Assembly (NCBI GenBank): GCA_013364255.1
Contig: CP054936.1
Span: 2,696,853 to 2,760,852, forward strand
DNA from: Streptomyces seoulensis
Lineage (GTDB): Bacteria > Actinomycetota > Actinomycetes > Streptomycetales > Streptomycetaceae
Direction: 5' to 3'
DNA: 64,000 nucleotides
Made by a program: the position numbers and the translations under genes. Below the pieces are notes generated by a model. That model saw only the letters and a program-made list of their open reading frames with translations. It did no database searches and was not told where the DNA came from. This document shows positions 55,727 through 64,000 of this stretch, piece by piece (within the stretch, counting starts at the first letter, position 1; every line of letters starts with the position of its first letter).

Positions 55727-57934
55727 ATGGGCGACAAGGCGCACACACACCCCGGGGCCGCCGGCAGAGCAGTGACGGCCGACCGGCCCGCGTCCCTACG
55801 GAATGTGGTGCTGGTCGGCCACTCCGGATCGGGCAAGACGACCCTCGTGGAGGCCCTCGCGCTGACGGCGGGGGCGGTGAACCGGGCGGGCCGCGTCGAG
55901 GACGGCGGCTGCGTCTCCGACTACGACGCCATCGAGCACCGCCAGCAGCGCTCGGTGCAGCTCTCCCTGGTGCCCGTCGAATGGGAGGGCGTCAAGATCA
56001 ACCTGCTGGACACGCCCGGCTACGCGGACTTCGTCGGGGAGCTGCGGGCCGGCCTCAGGGCGGCGGACGCGGCCCTGTTCGTCGTCTCGGCCGCCGACGG
56101 CGTGGACGGCTCGACCCGCATGGTGTGGGAGGAGTGCGCGGCCGTCGGCATGCCCCGCGCCCTGGTGGTCACGCACCTGGAGTCGGCGCGCGCCGACTTC
56201 GAGGAGATGACCCGGATGTGCGCCGAGGCGTTCGGCGCCGACGACCCGGACGCCGTGCTGCCGCTGTACCTGCCGCTGCGCGCTCCCGAGGGGCCCGACG
56301 GGCACGCCGCCGTCACCGGCCTGGTGGGGCTGCTGACCCGCAAGGTGTTCGACTACTCGACCGGCGCGCGCGAGGAGTCCGAGCCGGCCGCCGGCCAGCT
56401 GCCCGGGATGGAGGAGGCCCGCAACCGGCTGATCGAGGGGATCATCGCCGAGAGCGAGGACGAGACCCTCATGGACCGCTACCTCGCCGGCGAGCAGGTC
56501 GACCTCGACACCCTCGTCAAGGACCTGGAGCGGGCCGTCGCACGCGGCTCCTTCTTCCCGGTGCTGGCCGCCGCCCCGGCCGCCGAGGGCGCGAAGCAGG
56601 GCATCGGCACCGTCGAACTGCTCGACCTGGTCGTACGCGGCTTCCCGACCCCGCCCGAGCGGCAGGCGCCCGCCGTCACGACGCTCGACGGCCGGACCCG
56701 CGAGCTGGAGCCCTGCGACCCCGACGGGCCGCTGGTCGCCGAGGTCGTCAAGACCTCCTCCGACCCCTACGTCGGCCGTGTCTCCCTGGTCCGCGTCTTC
56801 TCCGGCACCCTGCGCCCCGACGACACGGTGCACGTCTCCGGTCACGGGCTCGCCGACCGCGGCCCCGAGGACCGGACCCTGCACGAGGCCGACGAGCGCG
56901 TCGGCGCGCTGTCCACCCCCTTCGGCAAGCAGCAGCGTCCGGTGACGCACGCCGTCGCCGGCGACCTGGTCTCGGTGGCCAAGCTGACCCGCGCCGAGAC
57001 CGGCGACACCCTGTCCGCCAAGGACGATCCGCTGCTGATGGCGCCCTGGCGCATGCCCGACCCGCTCCTGCCGGTCGCCATCCGCGCCCACAGCAAGGCC
57101 GACGAGGACAAACTGTCCCAGGGACTGGCCCGGCTGGTCGCCGAGGACCCGACGATGCGCCTGGAACAGAACCAGGACACCCACCAGGTCGTCCTGTGGT
57201 GCCTGGGCGAGGCACACGCCGACGTCGCCCTGGAACGGCTGCGCGGCCGCTACGGCGTCCAGGTCGACGTCGTCGCGCACCGCGTCGCCCTGCGCGAGAC
57301 CTTCGCGGGCCGGTCCGCCGGACGCGGCCGGCACGTCAAGCAGTCCGGCGGGCACGGCCAGTACGCCATCTGCGAGATCGAGGTGGAACCGCTGCCGGGC
57401 GGCTCCGGCATCGAGTTCGTCGACAAGGTGGTCGGCGGCGCCGTGCCCCGGCAGTTCATCCCCTCGGTGGAGAAGGGCGTCCGGGCCCAGGCCGCCAAGG
57501 GCGTGGCCGCCGGACACCCGCTGATCGACGTGCGGGTCACCCTGCTGGACGGCAAGGCGCACTCGGTGGACTCCTCGGACGCCGCGTTCCAGACGGCCGG
57601 CGCGCTCGCGCTGCGGGAGGCCGCGGCCGACGCGAGGATCCATCTGCTCGAACCGGTGGCCGAGGTCAGCGTCCTGCTCTCCGACGACTACGTGGGCGCC
57701 GTGATGAGCGACCTGTCCGGGCGGCGCGGCCGGGTGCTCGGCACCGAGCAGGCCGGCGGCGGGCGCACCCTGGTGCGGGCCGAGGTGCCCGAGATCGAGC
57801 TCGGCCGGTACGCCGTCGACCTGCGGTCCCTGTCGCACGGCACCGCCCGCTTCGACCGGCGCTACGCCCGGCACGAGCCGATGCCGCCGCAGGTCGCCGA
57901 GCGGATCCGGCAACAGGAGCGCGAGGCCCCCTAG
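55727..57934 (+). CDS. Elongation factor G-like GTPase (EF-G2 type) with altered G4 motif
   Basis: 735 residues with the EF-G domain order: a GTPase domain, domain II, and a C-terminal half with domain IV/V blocks (HVKQSGGHGQYAICEIEVEPL, EPVAEVSVLLSDDYVGAVMSDLSGRRG). The P-loop is GHSGSGKTT (31-39) and G3 is DTPGYADF. The G4 position, NKxD in true EF-G, reads THLE (149-152). A translation role is uncertain; mycobacterial EF-G2 proteins are described as not replacing EF-G. The ATG at 55727 follows GGGAGG. It is divergent from pgsA and followed by a strong terminator. Confidence 0.88.
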   Translation: MGDKAHTHPGAAGRAVTADRPASLRNVVLVGHSGSGKTTLVEALALTAGAVNRAGRVEDGGCVSDYDAIEHRQQRSVQLSLVPVEWEGVKINLLDTPGYADFVGELRAGLRAADAALFVVSAADGVDGSTRMVWEECAAVGMPRALVVTHLESARADFEEMTRMCAEAFGADDPDAVLPLYLPLRAPEGPDGHAAVTGLVGLLTRKVFDYSTGAREESEPAAGQLPGMEEARNRLIEGIIAESEDETLMDRYLAGEQVDLDTLVKDLERAVARGSFFPVLAAAPAAEGAKQGIGTVELLDLVVRGFPTPPERQAPAVTTLDGRTRELEPCDPDGPLVAEVVKTSSDPYVGRVSLVRVFSGTLRPDDTVHVSGHGLADRGPEDRTLHEADERVGALSTPFGKQQRPVTHAVAGDLVSVAKLTRAETGDTLSAKDDPLLMAPWRMPDPLLPVAIRAHSKADEDKLSQGLARLVAEDPTMRLEQNQDTHQVVLWCLGEAHADVALERLRGRYGVQVDVVAHRVALRETFAGRSAGRGRHVKQSGGHGQYAICEIEVEPLPGGSGIEFVDKVVGGAVPRQFIPSVEKGVRAQAAKGVAAGHPLIDVRVTLLDGKAHSVDSSDAAFQTAGALALREAAADARIHLLEPVAEVSVLLSDDYVGAVMSDLSGRRGRVLGTEQAGGGRTLVRAEVPEIELGRYAVDLRSLSHGTARFDRRYARHEPMPPQVAERIRQQEREAP

Positions 57935-57995
57935 TCGGCGCGCCCGGCGCACAACCGGGCTGACGGACCGGGGCGCGGAACGCTTCGCTCCGAAA

Positions 57996-58021
57996 AGGTG
58001 GACGGCTTCGGCCGTCCACCT
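57996..58021 (+). terminator. Terminator after the EF-G-like gene
   Basis: An 11-bp perfect stem (57996-58006 with 58011-58021) closed by C-TTCG-G, a very stable tetraloop, preceded by an A run. Confidence 0.9.
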
Positions 58022-58127
58022 CCGCGCGCGCACCGGGGCGGATACGCTGATGACCTGATCAACAGGTGTGCGGGGCAGGGAAGTCGGGAAGGCCGCAGAA
58101 GCAGACGCGGCGGCAGTGGGGGCGGCA

Positions 58128-59783
58128 GTGACGGACGGATTCGATTTCAGTCCAGGGGCGCAGGTGCCCCTGTCCGGCTCGGCGGGGCAGACGGCGGCGA
58201 CCTACGCGCTGGCCGCGGCGGCCTACCGGGACGACGAGCTGATCAAGATCAAGGACGCGGACAACGAGTGGCACCAGTCCACCGTCACGCTTCCCCGCTC
58301 CTGGGCGAAGATCTTCCGCCCCAGGTTCGGCGAGGCGTTCTCCCGCGCGGTCATCGACCGCACGCTGGGCGCCGGACGCAAACCGCTCATCCAGTCCTTC
58401 GGCATCGAACCCCAGGTGGTGGTGGAGCACAGCCTCGCGGCCCACCGCATCCGCCGCGAACGCGACAACTGGCTCAGCGCCGTGACCGTGCTGTGCGGGA
58501 TCCTGTTCCTGCCCGGATTCGTGCTCTGGCTGCTGGTGTTCACGCTGCGGGTCAACGTGAGCCGCCGGGAGGACAAGCGCGCCGGCGCCATGGGCACCGC
58601 GCTGCTGCTCGCCATGGGCGCGCTCGCCCTGCTGTGCCTGTTCAAGCTGCCCTTCCACGGCTTCTGGTCCTGGTACGCGCGCGCCGCGATCGTCATGCCG
58701 GTCGTCGGCTGGTTCTGGGCCAAGCGGATCTGCGAACGCACCGCGAACGACCTCAGGGACCGCTGGTCCAGCCTGCTGTCCGGCGGCGGCATCGGCGCCA
58801 AGATCCCCGAGGCGGTGCCCGGCAGCCCCGGCGACGCGGCCGAGCAGGTCCGCAAGGAACTGGCCCGCCTCGGCGCCGAGCAGCGCTCCAACTCCGTCTT
58901 CTACGCCGGCCCCAAGGGCATCCTCGGCATGGGCACCCGGTGGGGCAGCTGGCAGCTCGCCGAGGAGCTGGTCTCGGCCGAACCGGGCAAGGAGTTCCAT
59001 CCGTTCCGCAGCTGGGACGTGATCACCGCCATCCAGGGCGGCCTCGGCATGCTGGAGCGCACCCCCATCAACACCGGCGGCTTCACCAAGCCGACCATCA
59101 CCCACTGGGTCGTCACCCCCGTCGGCGAGAAGGCCAAGGAGGTCTCCCGGCCCAGCGGCTCCGACGTGGACGCGTACACCGTCCGCACCCACGCCGTCCA
59201 GGACATCTGCAACAAGCAGCAGTTCGGCAGCGGCGACCGGCACTACCTCGGCGTCCAGTGGACCCTGTGGGACGGCCACCTGGTGATCACCATGATGATC
59301 ACCGTGACCGTGCTGCACGAGACGCTGCGCATCGAGGTCACCGGCCACGCCCTGGGCCCGGTCCACCCGCTGTTCAACGAGAAGCCCGCGACCAAGGAGA
59401 AGGAGGTGCAGAAGGCGTTCCGGTTCTGGGAGACCCGCAAGGTCAAGCTCCCGCTGATCGACCCCGACGAGGTCGTACGGCTCGCCGCCCGCGCCCCCCT
59501 GACCTGGTACCCGCCGCTGCTGAACTGGCTCGGCGGCAGCCTCGCCCTGCCCGAGCCGTTCGGTCTGCGGCACGCCTGGGCCGACCAGCCCTGGCGGCAC
59601 CGCTTCATGGCCGACGACGCGCTGCGCGCCGCCACCCCGGTGCTGCGCGTGGTGCACGCGGCGGCGCTCAAGACGCTCCGGGACAACGGCGTGAACGTGG
59701 AGAAGTTCGGCAGCCGTTCGTCGGTGCTCAGCGGCGCCGTCCAGGACGCGTCGCCCCGGAAGGCCGACCTGTACGACGCGTAG
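58128..59783 (+). CDS. Membrane protein of unknown function
   Basis: I do not recognise the family. 551 residues: an N-terminal soluble part of ~120 residues (with Arg-rich ERDNW just before the membrane), three hydrophobic segments (SAVTVLCGILFLPGFVLWLL, GTALLLAMGALALLCLF, AAIVMPVVGWFWA; ~120-210), and a ~330-residue soluble C-terminal domain (FYAGPKGILGMGTRWGSWQLAEEL, HPFRSWDVITAIQGGLGML, VTVLHETLRIEVTGHALGPVHPL). No enzyme motif seen. The start is uncertain: GTG at 58128 is used, and a GTG at 58068 is in frame. It is convergent with the HIT gene 9 bp away. Confidence 0.75.
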   Translation: MTDGFDFSPGAQVPLSGSAGQTAATYALAAAAYRDDELIKIKDADNEWHQSTVTLPRSWAKIFRPRFGEAFSRAVIDRTLGAGRKPLIQSFGIEPQVVVEHSLAAHRIRRERDNWLSAVTVLCGILFLPGFVLWLLVFTLRVNVSRREDKRAGAMGTALLLAMGALALLCLFKLPFHGFWSWYARAAIVMPVVGWFWAKRICERTANDLRDRWSSLLSGGGIGAKIPEAVPGSPGDAAEQVRKELARLGAEQRSNSVFYAGPKGILGMGTRWGSWQLAEELVSAEPGKEFHPFRSWDVITAIQGGLGMLERTPINTGGFTKPTITHWVVTPVGEKAKEVSRPSGSDVDAYTVRTHAVQDICNKQQFGSGDRHYLGVQWTLWDGHLVITMMITVTVLHETLRIEVTGHALGPVHPLFNEKPATKEKEVQKAFRFWETRKVKLPLIDPDEVVRLAARAPLTWYPPLLNWLGGSLALPEPFGLRHAWADQPWRHRFMADDALRAATPVLRVVHAAALKTLRDNGVNVEKFGSRSSVLSGAVQDASPRKADLYDA

Positions 59784-59799
59784 CGGCGGCGGCTACGCG
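59777..59799. terminator. Hairpin containing both stop codons of convergent genes
   Basis: CGCGTAGC (59777-59784) pairs with GCTACGCG (59792-59799) around a 7-base loop. The TAG stop of the plus-strand membrane protein and the TAG stop of the minus-strand HIT gene occupy the two arms, so the terminator-like element is part of both coding ends. Confidence 0.65.
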
Positions 59800-60338
59800 G
59801 GCCAGGCCTCGGCCAGCATCTTGCGGGTGTCGGCCAGCAGTTGGGGCAGCACCCGGGTGTGGCCGACCACCGGCATGAAGTTCGTGTCCCCGCCCCAGCG
59901 GGGCACGATGTGCTGGTGCAGGTGCGCGGCGATGCCGGCACCGGCGACGGAGCCCTGGTTCATGCCGATGTTGAAGCCGTGCGCCCCGGAGGCGGCGCGC
60001 AGGGCCCGCATGGCCTGCTTGGTCAGCTCCCCCAGTTCGGCGGTCTCCGCCGCGGTGAGGTCCGTGTAGTCGGCGACGTGCCGGTAGGGGACGGTCATCA
60101 GGTGGCCGCCGTTGTACGGGTAGAGATTGAGCACCGCGTACACGTGCTCGCCGCGCCGTACGACCAGGCCGTCCTCGTCGGACTTGGCCGGGATGGAGCA
60201 GAACGGGCAGCCGTCGCCGGACCCCGGTCCGGTCGGCTTGTTCTCGCCCTGGATGTACGCCATCCGGTGGGGCGTCCACAGGCGCTGGAACGCGTCCTGC
60301 GTCCCCACTCCGATCTGCTGCTCCGGCTCACTCGTCAT
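59793..60338 (-). CDS. HIT family hydrolase/phosphorylase
   Basis: 181 residues. The histidine triad is HLHQHIVPRW (~145-154) and a CPFC pair (~45) precedes the fold, as in the Ap4A phosphorylase-type HIT proteins of actinobacteria. It would split dinucleoside polyphosphates such as Ap4A, which synthetases like ThrS can produce. It lies next to thrS, the conserved neighbour. The ATG at 60338 (MTSEPEQQIG) is used; another in-frame ATG at 60350 is equally possible because neither has a strong ribosome site. Confidence 0.88.
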   Translation of the reverse strand: MTSEPEQQIGVGTQDAFQRLWTPHRMAYIQGENKPTGPGSGDGCPFCSIPAKSDEDGLVVRRGEHVYAVLNLYPYNGGHLMTVPYRHVADYTDLTAAETAELGELTKQAMRALRAASGAHGFNIGMNQGSVAGAGIAAHLHQHIVPRWGGDTNFMPVVGHTRVLPQLLADTRKMLAEAWPA

Positions 60339-60377
60339 GCCAGTCAGCATATGGCTTCGGGCCGGGGCGCAGGGCAA

Positions 60378-60408
60378 GGCCCCCGATGAGAGGTGATCAC
60401 CGGGGGCC
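60378..60408 (-). terminator. Terminator downstream of thrS
   Basis: GGCCCCCG (60378-60385) pairs with CGGGGGCC (60401-60408), 24 bp after the thrS stop and before the HIT gene. Confidence 0.6.
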
Positions 60409-60432
60409 GCCCGCCGCCGTCGTGCCGGCCGC

Positions 60433-62409
60433 TCAGACCTGCGTGCGTTCCTCGACGACCTTCGCGATCTTCGCGATGGCCTCGTCGAACGGGATGCCGT
60501 TCTCCTGGGAGCCGTCGCGGTAGCGGAAGGAGACGGCGTTGTTCGCCATGTCCTCGTCGCCCGCGATGACCATGAACGGCACCTTCTGCTTCTGCGCGTT
60601 GCGGATCTTCTTCTGCATCCGGTCCGAGGAGGAGTCGACCTCGACGCGCAGCCCCTTCCTGCGGGCCGCCGCCGTGAACTTCTCCAGGTACTCCACGTGC
60701 GCGTCGCCGATCGGGATGCCGATCGCCTGCACCGGCGCCAGCCACGCCGGGAACGCGCCCGCGTAGTGCTCCAGCAGCACCGCGAAGAACCGCTCGATGG
60801 AGCCGAACAGCGCGCGGTGGATCATGACCGGCCGCTGCTTGGTGCCGTCGGCGGCCGTGTACTCCAGGTTGAACCGCTCGGGCAGGTTGAAGTCGAGCTG
60901 GACCGTCGACATCTGCCAGGTGCGGCCGATGGCGTCCTTGACCTGGACAGAGATCTTCGGGCCGTAGAAGGCGGCGCCGCCCGGGTCCGGGACCAGCTCC
61001 AGGCCCTGCTTCTCGCCGACCTGGCGCAGGGTCTCGGTGGCCTCCTCCCACACCTCGTCGGAGCCGACGAACTTCTCCGGGTCCTTGGTGGACAGCTCCA
61101 GGTAGAAGTCGGTCAGACCGTAGTCGCGCAGCAGGTTCAGCACGAAGGTGAGCGTCTTGTCGAGCTCCTCGGCCATCTGCTCACGGGTGCAGTAGATGTG
61201 CGCGTCGTCCTGGGTGAAGCCGCGCGAGCGGGTCAGGCCGTGCACGACGCCCGACTTCTCGTACCGGTACACGGTTCCGAACTCGAACAGACGCAGCGGC
61301 AGTTCGCGGTACGAGCGGCCGCGCGCGTCGAAGATCAGGTTGTGCATCGGGCAGTTCATGGGCTTGAGGTAGTAGTCCACGCCCTCGTCGAGCTGCATGG
61401 GCGGGTACATGCCGTCGGCGTACCAGTCCAGGTGGCCCGAGGTCTCGAAGAGCTTCCCCTTCGTCGCGTGCGGGGTGTAGACGAACTCGTAGCCCTCCTC
61501 CTCGTGGCGGCGGCGCGAGTAGTCCTCCATGACCCGGCGGATGGTGCCGCCCTTGGGGTGGAAGACGGCGAGGCCGGAGCCGATCTGGTCGGAGATCGAG
61601 AACAGGTCCAGCTCGTTGCCCAGCTTGCGGTGGTCGCGCTTCTCGGCCTCGGCGAGGAAGTCCAGGTGCTGCTTCAGCTCGTCCTTGGACGGCCAGGCGG
61701 TGCCGTAGATGCGCTGGAGCATCGGGTTCTTCTCGCTGCCGCGCCAGTAGGCGGCGGCGTTGCGCATCAGCTTGAACGCCGGGATAAGGCGGGTGGAGGG
61801 CAGGTGCGGACCGCGGCAGAGGTCCTTCCAGCACAGCTCGCCGGTCTTGGCGTCCAGGTTGTCGTAGATCGTCAGCTCGCCGGCGCCGACCTCGACGTCC
61901 GCGCCGTCGTCGTGCGAGGCGGCGCCCTTGAGGCCGATCAGCTCCAGCTTGTACGGCTCGTCGGCCAGCTCGGCGCGGGCCTCGTCGTCGCCGACGACGC
62001 GGCGGGAGAACTTCTGGCCGCGCTTCTGGATCTCCTGCATCTTCTTCTCGATGGCCTTGAGATCCTCGGGCGTGAACGGCTTCTCGACGTCGAAGTCGTA
62101 GTAGAAGCCGTCCCGGACCGGCGGGCCGATGCCCAGCTTGGCCTCGGGGAAGATCTCCTGCACGGCCTGTGCCATGACGTGCGCGGTGGAGTGGCGCAGG
62201 ATGTCGAGGCCGTCCGGGGAGGAGATCTCCACGCCCTCGACGCTCTCGCCGTCCTTCAGCTCGTAGGCCAGGTCCTTCAGCTCGCCACCGACGCGGGCGG
62301 CGATGACGGAGCGCTCGCCGGCGAAGAGGTCGGCGGCCGTGGTGCCCGTCGTCACCGTGCGCTCTTCCCGCTCGGAATCGCGTTGGATGATCACACGGAC
62401 GTCTGACAC
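60433..62409 (-). CDS. thrS: Threonyl-tRNA synthetase
   Basis: Charges tRNA-Thr. The 658-residue enzyme has an N-terminal TGS domain (~1-65), an editing domain ([15 protein letters not shown] with its His motif, later [10 protein letters not shown]), and the class II catalytic core (motif 2 [25 protein letters not shown], motif 3 [23 protein letters not shown]) plus an anticodon-binding domain. The GTG at 62409 follows AGGAGAAACCG and gives the standard start VSDVRVIIQ; the frame is open further upstream without conservation. A 31-base palindrome lies 36-66 bp upstream. Confidence 0.97.
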   Translation of the reverse strand: MSDVRVIIQRDSEREERTVTTGTTAADLFAGERSVIAARVGGELKDLAYELKDGESVEGVEISSPDGLDILRHSTAHVMAQAVQEIFPEAKLGIGPPVRDGFYYDFDVEKPFTPEDLKAIEKKMQEIQKRGQKFSRRVVGDDEARAELADEPYKLELIGLKGAASHDDGADVEVGAGELTIYDNLDAKTGELCWKDLCRGPHLPSTRLIPAFKLMRNAAAYWRGSEKNPMLQRIYGTAWPSKDELKQHLDFLAEAEKRDHRKLGNELDLFSISDQIGSGLAVFHPKGGTIRRVMEDYSRRRHEEEGYEFVYTPHATKGKLFETSGHLDWYADGMYPPMQLDEGVDYYLKPMNCPMHNLIFDARGRSYRELPLRLFEFGTVYRYEKSGVVHGLTRSRGFTQDDAHIYCTREQMAEELDKTLTFVLNLLRDYGLTDFYLELSTKDPEKFVGSDEVWEEATETLRQVGEKQGLELVPDPGGAAFYGPKISVQVKDAIGRTWQMSTVQLDFNLPERFNLEYTAADGTKQRPVMIHRALFGSIERFFAVLLEHYAGAFPAWLAPVQAIGIPIGDAHVEYLEKFTAAARRKGLRVEVDSSSDRMQKKIRNAQKQKVPFMVIAGDEDMANNAVSFRYRDGSQENGIPFDEAIAKIAKVVEERTQV

Positions 62410-62444
62410 CGGTTTCTCCTGACTGAAGGAAGCTTCACCGTGCC

Positions 62445-62475
62445 CCGTTAGGCATGGCAATGCAATGCTTAACGG
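62445..62475. promoter_or_regulatory. 31-bp palindrome upstream of thrS
   Basis: CCGTTA, one base, GCAT, nine bases, ATGC, one base, TAACGG form a symmetric interrupted palindrome at 62445-62475. It is clearly less GC-rich than its surroundings. A TACCAT -10-like hexamer (62481-62476, minus strand) adjoins it, which would place the palindrome at the transcript start: an operator or a 5' leader hairpin of thrS. Confidence 0.6.
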
Positions 62476-62510
62476 ATGGTACCGAGCCACGGGCCAGCTC
62501 CGCGAAACGG

Positions 62511-63794
62511 TTACCCAAGGTCCTCGGGCGGGTACGTCCCGCCGAAGAAGTCCGGGCCGCCCGGGTCCTCCCGCAGCCACTTCATCAGCCGGTCGCGTTC
62601 CTCGTCGTCCACCGGGACGGGTGCGACCTCGCAGGCCCCGGTGAGCCGGCGGAAGCCGCCGCGGCTCTCCAGCCGGCCGAGCACCCGCACCGGCAGGCCG
62701 ACGAGGTGGGCGTGGCCGGCGGTCCGGTAGTCCTCCTCGTCCAGGGCGACCCTGATGTAGGGCACCTCGGCGCCGGAGATCACCCGCAGCCGCACCGTGC
62801 CCTCGCCGTGCGGCTGCGGTCGGCGCATGCGGACCACGGCGCCGGTGATCCGCGCGGGCACGGACGGCTCGGCGCGCAGATAGCGGGCGCCCGCCTCGCG
62901 CAGCACCGGCAGGTCACCGGGCGAGAACTCCACCGCTCCGGCGGCGCAGTCGGCGGGGACGCCGGCGGCCGGCGCCCACTCGACGGCGATCCTGGCGCCC
63001 TCGGTGCCGCGCACCAGGGCGACCAGGGCCTCGGTGAGCTCCCGGCTGGCACCGGCCCGGACGGCGCCGTCGAAGGCGTCCAGCGATCCGGTGGCCCGCC
63101 GGTAGTCGACGGCCTCGCGCACGGCGTAGAGCGACTGGTGGAGGCGGACGGCGAGCGGGCGGCCGGGGGCGACGGGGACGAAGGCGGTCAGGTCGCAGCC
63201 GTCGGTGGCGGAGCCGACGAGGACGTGTTCGAGGGCGGCGCCGGCCGAGCGCCGGTGCCGTGCGCCGTGGTAGCCGGCCCGGGCGCGGGTGGCCAGGGCG
63301 GCGGCCAGCAGCGTCTGCCGGGCGGCCGAGCGCAGCCGTTCCTGGACGGTCCAGGGCGCGGCGCCGGCGCCGGCCGGACCGCCGGGCACGTCGCGCCACC
63401 AGTGGATCTCGTCGCTGGGGACGGTGAGGGCGACCAGCACGTCGCGGGCGGCGGCGGTGCGGCTGCGGGCGAGGGCGTCGAGGGCGTCGCCGAGCAGGTC
63501 GTCGCTGTCGGGGAAGGCCCGGCTCTCGGGCACCAGCAGGCTGGTGCGGTCGCCGCCGGGGCCGGGGGGCGACCAGCGGCCGTAGCGTCCGGCGGCGCCG
63601 CCGCGCCGCTGCCAGCCGTGCCGGCGCAGCAGCGCGCCGAGGACGGCGGGGTCGACGTCGGCGGGCCGGGGCGCGTGGCCCCAGGGCGGGTCGACGGGGT
63701 GCGGCCGGGCCGGGCGCGGCGGCTCGCCGAGCGGGCGGTGCGTGGGGTCGCCCGGAGGGCGGTGGGCGGGGTCGCCGTGCGGGCGGTGGGTCAT
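62511..63794 (-). CDS. Conserved hypothetical protein, upstream of thrS
   Basis: Function unknown; I do not recognise a family. The 427-residue product begins with a His/Arg/Pro-rich repeat ([23 protein letters not shown]), then ~380 residues of soluble alpha/beta sequence without transmembrane segments ([61 protein letters not shown]). The last part could be an OB-like segment. The ATG at 63794 overlaps the stop of the next gene upstream (ATGA), so the two are coupled. A thrS-linked role is not implied. Confidence 0.75.
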   Translation of the reverse strand: MTHRPHGDPAHRPPGDPTHRPLGEPPRPARPHPVDPPWGHAPRPADVDPAVLGALLRRHGWQRRGGAAGRYGRWSPPGPGGDRTSLLVPESRAFPDSDDLLGDALDALARSRTAAARDVLVALTVPSDEIHWWRDVPGGPAGAGAAPWTVQERLRSAARQTLLAAALATRARAGYHGARHRRSAGAALEHVLVGSATDGCDLTAFVPVAPGRPLAVRLHQSLYAVREAVDYRRATGSLDAFDGAVRAGASRELTEALVALVRGTEGARIAVEWAPAAGVPADCAAGAVEFSPGDLPVLREAGARYLRAEPSVPARITGAVVRMRRPQPHGEGTVRLRVISGAEVPYIRVALDEEDYRTAGHAHLVGLPVRVLGRLESRGGFRRLTGACEVAPVPVDDEERDRLMKWLREDPGGPDFFGGTYPPEDLG

Positions 63795-64000
63795 GGTCTG
63801 CCTCCCGTCCCGACCCGCGTCATGATCTCGCACAGGGCCCGGTCGTCGAAGATGCGCGCGGTCGGTATCCGCACGGTGGTGCGGGTCCGGCCGGTGATCG
63901 GGTGGCCGGCGAGGTTGATCCAGTAGCAGCAGTGCCTGAGGTCGAGCCGGTCGTGCCCGGCCCGCAGCCACTGGTCCGGGGAGCGGGGCACGATCATCAC
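63791..64000 (-). CDS. C-terminal part of a DUF4365-like protein, 5' end outside window
   Basis: At least 69 codons remain open to the window edge. The segment MIVPRSPDQWLRAGHDRLDLRHCCYWINLAGHP fits the end of DUF4365 domains (a VP-x-W, LRHC-YW-L pattern), which belong to the PD-(D/E)XK nuclease-like group. The catalytic part would lie outside the window, so nothing can be said about activity. Although in-frame start codons occur near 64000, the domain match suggests the protein is longer. Confidence 0.6.
   Translation of the reverse strand: MMIVPRSPDQWLRAGHDRLDLRHCCYWINLAGHPITGRTRTTVRIPTARIFDDRALCEIMTRVGTGGRP

Noticed and set aside
62410..62510. T-box leader for thrS
   Set aside because: The gap is only ~100 bp and lacks the conserved T-box sequence and a terminator; the palindrome is described separately.

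Overview
The window reads as chromosomal core sequence of a Streptomyces. GC content is very high, codons end in G or C, GTG and TTG starts are common, genes overlap by ATGA or GTGA, and terminators are GC-rich hairpins without U tracts. A BldD regulator sits beside the pyr operon. Fifty-seven protein genes are called. The first (priA) lacks its 3' end and the last (a DUF4365-like protein) lacks its 5' end. I see no tRNA, rRNA, insertion sequence, prophage, CRISPR array or replication origin. Most genes lie on the minus strand; six are on the plus strand.

Layout, left to right. (1) 1-5128: priA, metK, coaBC, rpoZ, gmk and mihF (replication restart, S-adenosylmethionine, CoA, RNA polymerase omega, GMP kinase, the actinobacterial integration host factor). 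(2) 5384-15563: the complete UMP pathway, transcribed pyrR-pyrB-pyrC-(PH-like membrane protein)-carA-carB, then after a strong hairpin pyrD-pyrF. The pyrR leader carries a PyrR-binding-loop match next to its Shine-Dalgarno sequence. (3) 15863-16366: bldD, divergent from pyrR, with a BldD-box-like site in its promoter. (4) 16603-29855: nusB, efp, a degenerate M24 peptidase, a P-loop kinase-like protein, aroB-aroK-aroC, aroE, mltG, ruvX, alaS and two small membrane proteins. (5) 30061-39979: an NB-ARC/TPR protein, rpsD, rarA, a VKOR-family oxidoreductase, hisS, a metallo-hydrolase, a cyclophilin and a DUF349 protein. (6) 40052-51823: relA, apt, secF-secD-yajC, ruvB-ruvA-ruvC, yebC, pdxT-pdxS. 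(7) 51933-64000: the phosphatidylinositol mannoside cluster (pgsA, PatA-type acyltransferase, pimA), an EF-G-like protein and an unknown membrane protein inserted on the opposite strand, then HIT, thrS and two unknown proteins.

The gene orders match, from memory, two conserved blocks of mycobacterial chromosomes (metK to pyrR, and thrS to nusB). This helps assign pimA, patA, pgsA and the PH-like protein.

I did not find a new multi-gene system; this is ordinary housekeeping territory. The best signals are regulatory. Three near-identical promoters of the mycobacterial LexA-independent DNA-damage type (TTGTCAGTG, 8-base spacer, TAnnnT-like -10) stand in front of priA, rarA and ruvCAB and nowhere else that I noticed. 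They suggest a PafBC-type repair regulon, with rarA probably leaderless. Other points worth checking are the PyrR translational element, a 31-base palindrome before thrS, several short tandem arrays between genes, and three proteins whose active-site residues are degenerate (PriA, the M24 peptidase, the EF-G-like GTPase).
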